64,000 bases of DNA from Actinokineospora fastidiosa (GTDB taxonomy: Bacteria; Actinomycetota; Actinomycetes; Mycobacteriales; Pseudonocardiaceae), in the NCBI RefSeq assembly GCF_014648415.1, contig NZ_BMRB01000004.1, forward strand, positions 1-64,000. Direction: 5' to 3'. Each line of letters begins with the position of its first letter. Positions within the stretch are counted from its first letter, which is position 1. Shown here piece by piece: positions 45,803 to 55,700 of this stretch. Position numbers and translations under genes: made by a program. The notes below the pieces were generated by a model. It was not told the origin of the DNA and ran no database searches. It worked only from the letters and a program-made list of their open reading frames with translations.

Positions 45803-46287
45803 CCGCCGCGGCGCGAAGGGGTGTGGACATGCGAGCCGCCGACATCGCCGTGACCGTCCCGACGATCACCAGGATGGACCCGGTCGCGAAGGCCCTGCGG
45901 GTGATGGCGGTGAGCAGGCTGCCCGGCCTGGTGGTGGTCGACGAGCGGTCGCGGCCGAGCATCGTGCTGCCCGGCACCCAGGTCCTGCGCCTGGCCGTCC
46001 CCGACACCTTCCGCGACGACCCGGCGCTGGCCAGGGCCATCGACGAGGCGCACGCGGACACCTTCTGGGAGGAGTTGGCCGGCCTGACCGTCGGCGACTG
46101 CCTGCCGGACAAGCCCGCGAAGCCCGTCACCGTGGCCGCGGACGCGACGCTGTTGGAGATCGCCGCGCTCATGGGCAGGCACCGCAGCCCGCTGGTGGCG
46201 GTGGTCGGCCCGGACGGCGCGCTCGTCGGCGCCATCACCCTGGAACGCCTGCTCACGAGCCTGGCCGTGTTCGGCTCCGGCGAGTAG
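45799..46287 (+). CDS. CBS-domain regulatory protein
   Basis: Protein of 162 residues with two CBS repeats separated by a longer linker containing [19 protein letters not shown]. The second repeat ends [14 protein letters not shown]. Proteins of this type accompany ArsB/NhaD-like permeases in actinobacteria and probably gate them by nucleotide or ionic strength sensing. The GTG is coupled to the previous gene by a 4-base overlap. Confidence 0.8.
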   Translation: MTAAARRGVDMRAADIAVTVPTITRMDPVAKALRVMAVSRLPGLVVVDERSRPSIVLPGTQVLRLAVPDTFRDDPALARAIDEAHADTFWEELAGLTVGDCLPDKPAKPVTVAADATLLEIAALMGRHRSPLVAVVGPDGALVGAITLERLLTSLAVFGSGE

Positions 46288-46304
46288 TCCCACCCGCTCC
46301 CAGC

Positions 46305-46328
46305 CCGCCCGCGACCGCTGGCGGGCGG
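46305..46328 (+). terminator. Hairpin between the CBS gene and the permease gene
   Basis: CCGCCCGC (46305-46312) and GCGGGCGG (46321-46328) form an 8-base GC stem with an 8-base loop. It could be a terminator or attenuator that lowers permease expression relative to the two regulatory genes. Confidence 0.45.
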
Positions 46329-46366
46329 TTCCGCCGTGCCCGGAGGTCGCCGATGGAGTCCGAATC

Positions 46367-47650
46367 GTGAGTGGGCCGCTGGCGCTCGGGATCTTCCTGG
46401 TGGCCTTCTTCTTCATCGCCACGGAGAAGGCCGACAAGGTCAAGGTCGTGCTCATCGCCGCAGGGCTGATGGCGGTGCTGGGCCTGGTGCCCGGGTCGGA
46501 GGTGTTCTTCTCCGAGCACGAGGGCATCGACTGGAACGTCATCTTCCTGCTGTTCGGGATGATGGTGATCGTCGGGGTGGTCCGGCAGACGGGCGTGTTC
46601 GACTACCTGGGCATCTGGGCGGCGAAGAAGTCGCGGGGAAAGCCGTACCGGCTGATGGTGCTGCTGATGGCCATCACCGCCATCGCCTCGCCCCTGCTGG
46701 ACAACGTCACCATCATCATGCTCGTCGTGCCCGTGACGGTGGTGGTCTGCAACCGGCTGCGCATTCCGGCCCAGCCCTACATCATCGCCGAGGTCCTGGC
46801 GTCCAACATCGGCGGCGCCGCCACGCTGATCGGCGACCCGCCCAACATCATCATCGGCAGCCGGGCCGGGCTGTCCTTCACCGACTTCCTGGTCCACATG
46901 GCGCCGCCGGTGGTCGTCATCTTCGTGGTGTTCACCCTGTTCACCAAGATCCTGTTCCGCAAGGAGTTCCGGTACAACCCCGAGCACGTCGCCGCGGTCA
47001 TGGCCCTGCAGGAGCGGCGGGCGATCACCGACCCCCGGCTGTTCGTGCGCTGCATGCTGGTGCTCGCCGGGGTCGTCGTCGCCTTCGGGCTGCACGCCGT
47101 GGTGCACATCGAGCCGTCCGTCGTCGCGCTGGTCGGCGCGGGCGTCATGCTGGTGGTGTCCAAGGTGGATGCGGCCGAGGTGCTCGCAGGCATCGAGTGG
47201 CCGACGCTGGTGTTCTTCATGGGCCTGTTCGTCATGGTCGCCGGTCTGGTGCACACCGGCGTGATCGCCGCCATCGGGGACTGGGCGATAGCCGCGGTGG
47301 GCGACGACTTCCTCGCCGCCGCCACCGCGCTGCTGTTCGGCTCCAGCGTGCTGGGCGCCTTCTTCGACAACATCCCGTACGTCGCCACCATGGCGCCCGT
47401 CGTGGAGGGCCTCGTCGCCGAGGCGCCCGACCCGGCCACCGGCCAGGCGCTGTGGTGGGCCTTCGCCCTCGGCGCGGACTTCGGCGGCAACGGGACCGCC
47501 GTCGCCGCCAGCGCCAACGTCGTGGCCATCGGCATCGCCGCGCGCACCGGCCACCGCATCAGCTTCTGGCGGTTCACCAGGTACGGCATCGTGGTGACCC
47601 TGCTCAGCACCGCGCTGGCCTGGGTGTACGTGTGGCTCCGCTATTTCTGA
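46367..47650 (+). CDS. ArsB/NhaD-type ion permease
   Basis: Membrane protein of 427 residues of the ion-transporter superfamily. Two inverted halves show LLDNVTIIMLVVPVTVV with SNIGGAATLIGDPPN and FFDNIPYVATMAPVV with GADFGGNGTAVAASAN, the substrate- and cation-binding hairpins. NhaD and ArsB relatives exchange sodium or export arsenite; a sodium:proton antiport role is favoured by the KhtT-like and CBS neighbours. The GTG start has GGAG eight bases upstream. Confidence 0.85.
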   Translation: MSGPLALGIFLVAFFFIATEKADKVKVVLIAAGLMAVLGLVPGSEVFFSEHEGIDWNVIFLLFGMMVIVGVVRQTGVFDYLGIWAAKKSRGKPYRLMVLLMAITAIASPLLDNVTIIMLVVPVTVVVCNRLRIPAQPYIIAEVLASNIGGAATLIGDPPNIIIGSRAGLSFTDFLVHMAPPVVVIFVVFTLFTKILFRKEFRYNPEHVAAVMALQERRAITDPRLFVRCMLVLAGVVVAFGLHAVVHIEPSVVALVGAGVMLVVSKVDAAEVLAGIEWPTLVFFMGLFVMVAGLVHTGVIAAIGDWAIAAVGDDFLAAATALLFGSSVLGAFFDNIPYVATMAPVVEGLVAEAPDPATGQALWWAFALGADFGGNGTAVAASANVVAIGIAARTGHRISFWRFTRYGIVVTLLSTALAWVYVWLRYF

Positions 47651-47790
47651 CCCACGGCAGCGCTTCTTCTCGCCATGCAATCGGATTGGCTTTGGCTTCT
47701 CTGCCTGATTCGCAGGGTGGCTATTGCGGTGAGTTACTTACCTGAGTAATGCCGGAGCAGGTGCAAGGGTTCGGGCCTGTCCGCGGAGGT

Positions 47791-48306
47791 CTATCGGTCG
47801 GTTCGCGGGAGAGGTCCGACATCGGAGTGGCGGCCGGGGCGGAGCGCGGCGTGCTGTTGACCGGGGCCGGGGCCGTTCCGCGCGGCCAGCGCGTCGGCGA
47901 CCGCTCCGGTGGCGAAGGCGTACACGCACTTGTGCAGCAGATCCACTGCCAGTTCCGCGCGCGGCCAGGTCTGCGGGGGCGCGCCGACGCCGGTGGCGTT
48001 CTCGACGATCTGGTCGTTGGTCAACCGCACCACCGCGAACATCCCCGAGGCGACCGGGCCCCGCAGACCGGCGTTGGCCATCAGCGCCCGAACGACACCC
48101 AGCAACGCGCCCTGGCCGAAGTGCATCGAGAGGTTGCGCGCCCGCGAGCGCCGCTCCGGCCGATCGGTCAGCCGCGCCACCACCGTGCCGGGCACGTGGG
48201 AGTCGGGCCTGCCGGTCACCCGCTGCTCAACCTTCTCGGCGACCGTCATCACCGCCACCCCGACCAGCCCGGCGAGCACACCCTGACCCAGCGAACGCTT
48301 CAGCAT
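47791..48306 (-). CDS. Uncharacterised membrane protein
   Basis: Protein of 171 residues. Hydrophobic stretches near 8-24 (QGVLAGLVGVAVMTVAEK), 64-82 (GQGALLGVVRALMANAGL) and 122-138 (LLHKCVYAFATGAVADAL) suggest three or four membrane helices. The last 30 residues are polar and low in complexity. Family not recognised. It stands alone on the minus strand between the permease and the DUF2254 gene. The 289 bases after its start hold nothing I can support. Confidence 0.6.
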   Translation of the reverse strand: MLKRSLGQGVLAGLVGVAVMTVAEKVEQRVTGRPDSHVPGTVVARLTDRPERRSRARNLSMHFGQGALLGVVRALMANAGLRGPVASGMFAVVRLTNDQIVENATGVGAPPQTWPRAELAVDLLHKCVYAFATGAVADALAARNGPGPGQQHAALRPGRHSDVGPLPRTDR

Positions 48307-48595
48307 GTCCTCGGGATACCCGCCGGGCGGGAGTCCATGTCAGGCGAGGGCCGACGACACCGCGCCCCATCGGCTCGCCCGGACGGTGATCGGGGGGCTG
48401 GTCATCCTCCCTGGCCATGCCCGGGAGACGGCACCCACGGCGAGGCGGATCGGGCTCACTCGCGTCACGGCCAAGGCGTGCTTCAGGCGCGGTGACCGCC
48501 GTGCGTGAAGTCAGCAGGCCCGGCACGGGCATCAGCCGTGGACCACGGCACGGAATCACCCGATCGAGGAGCGTGGGCGGGATCAAGAAGCGTAG

Positions 48596-49960
48596 GTGTC
48601 GCTGGTTCGGGTAGCTGACACTGTGGCCAGGAACAGCGCCAAGCAGTCCAGCGCGGAACGGTCGGGGACGCCGTTGTGGCTGTGGCCGGGTGTCGGCGGC
48701 GTGGTGGGTTTCGTGTGCGCGCTGGTGTCGGTGCCCGTGCGGCTGGACCGGCAGCACCCGCTCGGGTGGCCCGGCGGCCTGGACTCCGCGACGGCCTTCC
48801 TGCAATCGCTTGCCACGTCGGTGATCACCGTCACCGGCTTGACGTTCACGCTGATCATCGTCGCCCTGCAGTTGGCCTCCCAGCAGTTCTCGCCGCGCCT
48901 GCTGCGGGAGTTCATGCGCGATCGGGTGATCAAAGCGGTGTTGGCCGTCCTGGTGAGCACTTTCGTGTTCGCCGTGACGGCGCTGCGGTACGTCGGGCAC
49001 GAGGAGTCGGTGCCCGACCTGACGCTGTTGATCGCGTCCGCGGGGAGTCTGGCGGTGCTGACCGCGATCCTGGTCTTCATCACCCACATCGCGCGGGTGC
49101 TGCGGGTCGACACCATGATGCGGGCCGTCCACGACGAGACCGACCGGGCGATCAGGAAGTTCTACCCCGAGTACGGCGACCCTCGGCCCCGATCGCCTGC
49201 CGAGCTGGACGTCGACGGCGTCGGCGAACCGGTTCACGCCGAGTCCAGCGGCTTCGTCAGGTTCGTCGACATCGGGCAGCTTCTCCGCACCGCCGCGGCG
49301 TCGGACGCCCTGATCGAACTGGAAGTGCGCCCCGGCGACCACGTCGTGCGCGGCACGCCGCTCGCGTCCGCGTGGAGCCGCCGGGCCGAGCCCCTCGATC
49401 TCCCGGCGGTGGAGGCCGGTGTGCGGAAGGGCGTCGTGCTCGACTACGAGCGCACGGTGGAACAGGACGCGGCGTTCGGGTTCCGCCAGCTGACCGACAT
49501 CGCGGTCAAGGCGCTGTCGCCCGGCGTCAACGATCCCGTCACCGCGATCCACGCCGTCGGGCACATGTCCGACCTGCTGGTGAAGACCACCGGCCGACGG
49601 CTCGGCGGCACCCTCCACGAGGACGACCGGGGCGTGGGACGGGTCGTGGTCCCGGACCGGGACCTCACCTACTACCTCGATCTGGCGTGCGGCCAGATCC
49701 GCCGCTACGGCCGCCGCGAACCCACCGTGCTCAACGCCCTGCTCCGGATGCTGCGCGACGTCGCAGCCGCCGCGCGCGACGACGACCAGCGGGCAGCCGT
49801 CGCCGTCCAGGTCGACCTCATCACCGACGAGGTCGACCCGTCACTCAGCCGGTACGACGTCGACGGGGTCGAGGACATGGCCCGCCGCGTCCGGCTGGCC
49901 CTGACCGGCGACCTCCGCGCCGCCTACCGCGACCGCAGCGGGGAGACCCGCTCCAGTTGA
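48596..49960 (+). CDS. DUF2254 family membrane protein
   Basis: About 454 residues. Four hydrophobic segments lie in the first 180 residues (PGVGGVVGFVCALVSVPV, TSVITVTGLTFTLIIVAL, VIKAVLAVLVSTFVFAV, LLIASAGSLAVLTAILVFI). A soluble C-terminal half with GFVRFVDI, RPGDHVVRGTPLA and DIAVKALSPGVNDPVTA follows. These are the DUF2254 blocks; function unknown. The GTG start is uncertain, with only AGG close upstream. The gene ends shortly before a strong bidirectional terminator. Confidence 0.8.
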   Translation: MSLVRVADTVARNSAKQSSAERSGTPLWLWPGVGGVVGFVCALVSVPVRLDRQHPLGWPGGLDSATAFLQSLATSVITVTGLTFTLIIVALQLASQQFSPRLLREFMRDRVIKAVLAVLVSTFVFAVTALRYVGHEESVPDLTLLIASAGSLAVLTAILVFITHIARVLRVDTMMRAVHDETDRAIRKFYPEYGDPRPRSPAELDVDGVGEPVHAESSGFVRFVDIGQLLRTAAASDALIELEVRPGDHVVRGTPLASAWSRRAEPLDLPAVEAGVRKGVVLDYERTVEQDAAFGFRQLTDIAVKALSPGVNDPVTAIHAVGHMSDLLVKTTGRRLGGTLHEDDRGVGRVVVPDRDLTYYLDLACGQIRRYGRREPTVLNALLRMLRDVAAAARDDDQRAAVAVQVDLITDEVDPSLSRYDVDGVEDMARRVRLALTGDLRAAYRDRSGETRSS

Positions 49961-50003
49961 GCGCCACCCGATGCCGCGGACGAGTGATCGTCCCGAAAGG
50001 GGG

Positions 50004-50034
50004 ACGGGGAGCCCGCTCTGGTCGGGCTCCCCGT
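50004..50034. terminator. Strong bidirectional hairpin terminator
   Basis: ACGGGGAGCCCG (50004-50015) and CGGGCTCCCCGT (50023-50034) form a perfect 12-base stem with a 7-base loop between the convergent DUF2254 and hydrolase genes. Confidence 0.85.
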
Positions 50035-50049
50035 GTCGTGCGCGGGGGG

Positions 50050-51618
50050 TCAGGGCCCCGCGGCGGCCTGGGCCTTGGCGTTGCGTTCGAAGACCGACCA
50101 GAAGGCGGAGGTGCAGTAGGCGCAGTCGGGGCCGAAGTACAGGCCGCGGGCTTGGTCGTCGTGCATGAGGTGGAGGCGGAACCAGGAGGTGATGGCGCCG
50201 TGCAGGGCGGGGATGCCGTAGTGGTCGGCGCCGCGCTGCTCGGCGAAGATCGCCGGGACCTGGGTGGCCTGGTTGTAGGGGGTGCGGACGACGATGGGCA
50301 CGATGATGGTGTCGTTCTGGCCTGCGATGAACAGCGCGGGACCGCGCACCAGGCTGCCGCTGGTGGTGGCGAGCGGGTAGATCGGGGCGATGGCGTCCAC
50401 GCGGGGGTCGGCTCCGGCGTCGATCGCGGCGCCGCCGCCGAAGGAGTGGCCGGTCGCGCCGACGTTGGCCAGGTCGACCTTGCCATGCAGCGGGCTGCCC
50501 GCGCGGTTGTTCTCGCTGGTCAGGTAGTCCAGGCCCTGCAGCATGGGCGCGCCGTTGCCCGCGTTGCCCTCGGCCGCGGCGACGATGAAGCCGTGGGAGG
50601 CGAGGTGGTTGAGCAACGGCATGTACCGGTCGAGCTTCGAGCGGGCTCCGTTGTTCCACAGCACGACCGGGTGCGTGGTGCAGCCCAGCGTGCCCGGTGC
50701 GACCGGTCGGACGACGGTGGTGCCACGGCCGTTGGAGGCGGAGGTCACCGCGAAGGGGCCGGTGGCGTCCCACTGGCCGTTGACCGACTTGCAGGGTGAG
50801 GTCGGCGGGACGGTGGTCGTGGTGGGGCCGCTCGTGGTGGTGGTCGGTGTGGTGGTGGTCGTGGGGTTCTGGGTCTCGTGGTCGATGATGATGTTCTTGA
50901 TCTGGGTGAACACGCCGGTGTCGCTGGGGAAGCTGCCGTGGCCGATGCAGGTCGGCGTCTGGAGGTTGGTGGCTCCGGCTAGCTCGGCGGACGTGCTCGG
51001 GTTGACGTTCCAGTCGCAGGTGGAGCGCTGGGTGGTGTAGCGGACCGCGGGAGAGCCGGGGACCTCGGTGCCCGCGTTCAGCGCGGCCAGCCAGGGCGAG
51101 CCGATGGCGAACTGCTTGCACGAGACGTAGGTGTACTGGCACATGGAGGCGGTGGTGGTGCCGTGGTGCGGGCCCGCCATCGAGAAGTACAGCGACACCT
51201 TGTCCTGCGCGCCGGGGACGTTCTTCAGGTAGGACCGGGCCGCCAGGGTGGAGGCCGACCAGGTCACCAGCACGACCTTGCGGGCGCCGGTCCGGGCCAG
51301 CACGCTGTCGACCTTCTGCCCGATCTCCTGCCCGGCCCGGGTGAGGTCGCCGGTCATGCTGGTGCTGTCGGTCCAGGTCTCGACTCGGTCCGACCGCCAC
51401 CCCGCGGCGACGAACTTGGTCCTCATCGGCTCCATGTGCTGCGTCGTGCCGGTCATGCCCGGGATGATGATCACCGGATCGTGCTCCGCCGCCGTGGTGG
51501 CGGCCAGGTCCGCGGTTGCCTGGGGCGACAGCCCGACCAGCGTCAGCGCGGTGGCGGCCACCGCTGTCAGCGCGGCGAGCAGCGCCGCACCGCGGCCGCG
51601 GACTTGAGTTGTGGACAT
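50050..51618 (-). CDS. Secreted fusion of two alpha/beta-hydrolase domains
   Basis: Protein of 522 residues with a Sec-type signal peptide (about 1-37). The first domain (45-250) is a class 2 lipase-like fold beginning DPVIIIPGMTGTT; its nucleophile elbow reads TWSAS (119-123) instead of GxSxG. A threonine-rich linker follows (252-270). The second domain (276-522) resembles a PET-hydrolase/chlorophyllase-type enzyme with GHSFGG (390-395, Ser392). The first active site may be impaired while the second looks intact. AGGAGG precedes the ATG. Confidence 0.78.
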   Translation of the reverse strand: MSTTQVRGRGAALLAALTAVAATALTLVGLSPQATADLAATTAAEHDPVIIIPGMTGTTQHMEPMRTKFVAAGWRSDRVETWTDSTSMTGDLTRAGQEIGQKVDSVLARTGARKVVLVTWSASTLAARSYLKNVPGAQDKVSLYFSMAGPHHGTTTASMCQYTYVSCKQFAIGSPWLAALNAGTEVPGSPAVRYTTQRSTCDWNVNPSTSAELAGATNLQTPTCIGHGSFPSDTGVFTQIKNIIIDHETQNPTTTTTPTTTTSGPTTTTVPPTSPCKSVNGQWDATGPFAVTSASNGRGTTVVRPVAPGTLGCTTHPVVLWNNGARSKLDRYMPLLNHLASHGFIVAAAEGNAGNGAPMLQGLDYLTSENNRAGSPLHGKVDLANVGATGHSFGGGAAIDAGADPRVDAIAPIYPLATTSGSLVRGPALFIAGQNDTIIVPIVVRTPYNQATQVPAIFAEQRGADHYGIPALHGAITSWFRLHLMHDDQARGLYFGPDCAYCTSAFWSVFERNAKAQAAAGP

Positions 51619-51630
51619 CGGACAACCTCC

Positions 51631-51700
51631 TGAACAGGAAGTGGTGCAGGGAAAAACAGGAGACCGGGATCACCCTGTTTCGTCGATGTTATGAACAGGA
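51631..51700. promoter_or_regulatory. Repeated AACAGGA elements upstream of the hydrolase gene
   Basis: AACAGGA occurs three times (about 51633, 51655, 51694) and AAACAGG/CCTGTTT forms an inverted repeat with a 13-base spacer (51654-51680). They lie directly upstream of the secreted hydrolase start and may be an operator array. Nothing else is identified in the 51619-51964 gap. Confidence 0.35.
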
Positions 51701-51964
51701 AAACAGCCTGACCATGTGTCCGCGCACATTCTTGGCGCCCTTCTGCATGTGGCGAGCCACATCCCGTGGCCAAGGCACAACCGGGCGCGACCGCGTGTGT
51801 GGCTACGGACATGGTCGGTGCCGACACGGTCCGTTAGTTTCGGGAAATCGGGTTGGCGATTTCCTGCAATGCGGCCCGGTATTCCCCTTCGTCTTTTCCC
51901 CGGAGGACGACCTCGTCCAATCGTCGAGTCGGCCCAGACGCGGTCGCCAGTGGATGGTGCAGGC

Positions 51965-52310
51965 GTGGAGCAGGTGGGCGGTGTCCTCGGGCAGGTGACG
52001 CTGTTGTCGGGAGACAGGGTCGCCCTGGTCGAAGGGCGGGACGGTCAGCTCTCCCCGTTGGTGCGCCGCGCCGAGGGGCGGGAACGGATGTCGTTCGCGA
52101 TCCAGCGCACGCGGGACGAGCTGTTCGTCGTGCCGCGGGACGCGGCGGCCGATGTCGGGTCCGGCAGGCTGGACCGCAGGCTGTTCGACGTGAAGGCGCT
52201 GCTGTCCTACGGCTATGACGACGCCCGCCGCGGTGACCTGCCGTTGATCGTGCAGGGCGGCGCCAGCTCAGGCACAGACCATCATCAGGGCGTACGGCCT
52301 GAAGTAGGTC
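51965..52310 (+). pseudogene. Truncated prodomain of a subtilisin-like (S8) secreted protease
   Basis: The reading frame encodes VTLLSGDRVALVEG, FAIQRTRDELFVVPRDAA, GRLDRRLFDVKALLSYGYDD and DLPLIVQ. This order is the N-terminal propeptide region of actinobacterial S8 peptidases. The homology stops near 52260 and no catalytic domain follows, only a strong terminator and low-complexity frame. No signal peptide is seen before it. It looks like the remnant of a protease of about 1000 residues removed by deletion. Confidence 0.55.
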
Positions 52311-52327
52311 TGTCCTCATCGGACACA

Positions 52328-52355
52328 GTGGCCTCCGTCGCACGGCGGAGGCCAC
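52328..52355. terminator. Strong hairpin terminator after the protease remnant
   Basis: GTGGCCTCCG (52328-52337) and CGGAGGCCAC (52346-52355) form a perfect 10-base stem with an 8-base loop. It may be the original terminator of the deleted protease gene. Confidence 0.75.
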
Positions 52356-52435
52356 CGCTTTCCGGAGACCGGCTGCTGCGCGGCGTTCCGCGTGCTGGGG
52401 TCGGGTCGCTGCGCGGCCAATCCCGCTCCCCGTGG

Positions 52436-52612
52436 TCAGGCGCGGACCGCCTGGACCAGCAGGCGGGGGAGGAGTCCCTCAGGAGGAAATCGCACACGCT
52501 GGTGTGGAGCGCCCGGGGACGTACTCGTCGAGGTCGCAGGTCGTCGCGATGAACGACCGTTGAGCAGGGCGAACAGCAGGGCGATGGGGAGCGAGTCTAC
52601 GGCGTCGGTCAT
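52436..52612 (-). CDS. Possible small hypothetical protein divergent from the SARP gene
   Basis: A 58-codon frame on the minus strand with an ATG preceded by AGGA six bases upstream. It encodes a short hydrophobic N-terminus (DSLPIALLFALLNG) then a Ser/Thr/Arg-rich tail. No family is recognised and codon bias is weak. It may be spurious. Confidence 0.2.
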   Translation of the reverse strand: MTDAVDSLPIALLFALLNGRSSRRPATSTSTSPGAPHQRVRFPPEGLLPRLLVQAVRA

Positions 52613-52703
52613 GAAGAATCCTTGAATCCCACCATTTCTCCTGATCACTGTGCTGTCAGCGGCTCTCGGCGGCTGGTAGCCTTCCCCCGCGAGGAGGCGG
52701 CCG

Positions 52704-55700
52704 GTGGGGGCGATCAGGTTCAGCCTGCTGGGGCAGATCGAGGCGTGGCTGGGTTCGGACGTCGTGGACCTGGGACACCAGAAGCAGCGGCACGTGCTCG
52801 CGGCGCTGCTCGTCGACGCGGACCGGGTCGTGCCGGTGGCGCGGGTCCTGGAGCGGGTCTGGGGCGAGGACCCGCCGCGCAGTGCGCAAACCACCCTCTA
52901 CAGCTACCTTTCGCGGCTGCGCAGGGCGTTGCCCTCGGAGTCGGAATGCTCGCTGATCGAGCGGCATCCGGGCGGCTACGTGGCGCGGATCGATCCCGAC
53001 CTCGTCGACCTGCACCGCTTCCGCAGGCTGGTCGCGCAGGCCAAGGCGACCCCGCGCCCAGCCGCGGCCGCCGAGGTGTTGGAGCAGGCGCTGGGCCTGT
53101 GGCGGGGCGAGCCGTTCGACGGAACCGACAGCGCCTGGTTCACGGCGCAGCGGACCACCCTGCACCGTGAGCACGCCGTCGCCCGGCTCGACCTGGGCGA
53201 CCTGCTGCTGCGCTGCGGCCGCGACGCCGACGCGCTCGCCGTCGCGTCGGCGTGCGCGGCCGACGATCCGCTCGACGAGCGGGCCGCCGGTCACCTGGCG
53301 CTGGCCCTGCACCGCCTGGGCCGCAAGGCCGACGCGCTCGCCTGCCTCGACCGGACCCGCAGGCTGCTGGCCGACGAGCTGGGGGTCGACCCCGGGGCCG
53401 CCCTGGTCGAGTTGCGCGCGCGGGTGCTGGCGGACGACCCGGAGCTGCTGCGGATCGACTCCGGGGGCGGCGGCGCCGAGCCGTCGGCGGCCATCACCTG
53501 GTCCGCGCCCGCCACGCTGCCGCCGGACGTGCTCGACTTCACCGACCGGGCGGGGCAGCCCGCGCGGCTGGTCGAGCAGTCGATCACCGGCGGGCGCGTC
53601 GTCGCGGTCGTCGGCATGGGCGGGGTCGGCAAGACCTCGCTCGTGCGGCACGTCGCCAACCGGGTCGCCGACCGGTTCCCGGACGGGCAGCTCTGGGTGG
53701 ACCTCGGCGACGCGAAGCCCGGTGACGTCCTCGCCCGGCTGCTGCGGGTGCTCGGCGTCCCGGACCGCGCCATCCCCGCCGACCCCGCCGAGCGGGGCGA
53801 CGTCTTCCGCACGCTGCTGCGCGGCCGGACGGTGCTGATCGTGCTCGACAACGCGATGTCGGCCCAGCAGGTCTATCCGCTGCTGCCCGGAACGGGCACG
53901 TGCGCTGTCCTGATCACCAGCCGCGCTAAGCCGACCGGTGCCGAGGGCGTCGAGTGCGTCGAGTTGGACGTCTTCACCCCGGACGAGGGCGTGGCGCTGC
54001 TGACGAAGCTGGTGGGCGCCCAGCGCGTCGCGGCCGAGCCCGCCGCTGCCGAGCGGATCGTCGCGCTGTGCGGCGGGCTGCCGCTCGCCGTGCGGATCGC
54101 CGGGGCGCGGCTGGCCGCCCGGCGCACCTGGCGGCTGGAGCACATGGTGGCGCAGCTGCGCGACGAGTGCCGCAGGCTCGACCAGCTCGCGGTCGGCGAT
54201 CTGGAGGTGCGCGCCTCCCTGGCGTTGAGCTACGCGGACCTGGCGGCGCCCGCCCGGCGGCTGTTGCGCCTGCTCGGGCTGATCGCCGTGCCGGACTTCC
54301 CGCCGTGGGTGGTCGCGGTACTGCTCGAACTGCCGCTGGACGAGGCGGTCGGGCACGCCGAGGCGCTGGTCGACGCGCACCTGCTGACCGTGTCCGAGGC
54401 CGACCCTGTCGGGCAGTACCGGTACCGCTGCCACGACCTCGTCCGGCTGTTCGCGGCCGAGCGTGCCGCGGAGGAGGAGACCCCCGACGAGCGCGCCCAC
54501 GCGGTCGAGCGGGCGTTGGGCGGATGGCTGGCGATCGCCGAGCGGATGGCCGAGTTCGTGCCCGGCCCCTGTTACGCGCGCATCAGCGGCTCCGCGCACC
54601 GCCCGCCGATCGACGGGCTGGTTCCCGACCTGCCGCGCGAGTGGTCGGACGCCTGGTTCGACGCGGAGCGCCCGGCGTTGCTCGCCGCGGTGCGCCAGGC
54701 GTGCCGGTCCGGGCTGGTCGACCTCGCGTTCGACCTCGCAGGCTGCCTGGAGAAGTACTTCGACCTGCGCGGCATGTACTCGGACTGGCGCGCGCTCAAC
54801 AGCGAGGTGCTCGACGTGTGCGTCGCACACGGCCACCGGCTCGGCGAGGCGGTGATGCGGCGTGGGCTGCTCGATGTCACGACCTGGATCGCAGGCGGGT
54901 CGGGCGAGGCGATGGGCGAGCTGCGGATGGCCGCGGTCGCGCTGTGGGAGCTGTTCACCGAGCTCGGCCACGATGCGGGCGCGGCGGACGTCGCCGTGAT
55001 GCACTCGTGGTCGTCGACCGCCGCGGGCAGGCACGCCGAGGCCGTGGCCACCGCCGAGGCGGCGCTGGCCATGGCCGAGCGGGCCTGCCACGTGGGCGGG
55101 CGGGCCAGAGCCGAACTGGCGCTGGCCGTCGCGCACCACGACAGCGGCGAGTTCACGGCGGGCATCCGGCACGCCGAACGCGCGCTGGTGCACGCGCGCG
55201 AGCTGGGCAACCCGCGCTGGGAGGCCACGGCGCTGCAGTTCGCGGGCATCGGGTACCGGGAGGCGGGCGAGTTCGAGGTCAGCGGCCGCCTGCTGGACCA
55301 GTCGCTGTCCATCGCGCGCGCCCACCGCGACTGCTACACCGAGGTGCTGACCCTGCTCGCGTCCGCGCGCCTGCACCTGCGGGGCGACCGCGACCGGGCG
55401 TGCGGCGACGCCGAGCGCGCATTGGCGCTGAGCCGCCGCTACCGGATGACCCACCACACGGCCGAGGGGCTGGAGCTGCTGGGCCTGCTGGCGTTGGCGG
55501 AGAACCGGCCGCACGACGCCGTGACGCACCTGGAGGAGTCCGTCGCGCTGTGGCGCACCCGGGGATGGCACTCCTACCACGCCGCCGCCCTGGAGTCGCT
55601 CGGCCGGGCCTACGAGCAGGTCGACCCGGCGGCGGCGCGCCGGGCCTTCGCCGAGGCGCGCGCGGTCCGCGGCGGCGCCGGGCACGTGACCGGCGCGTTC

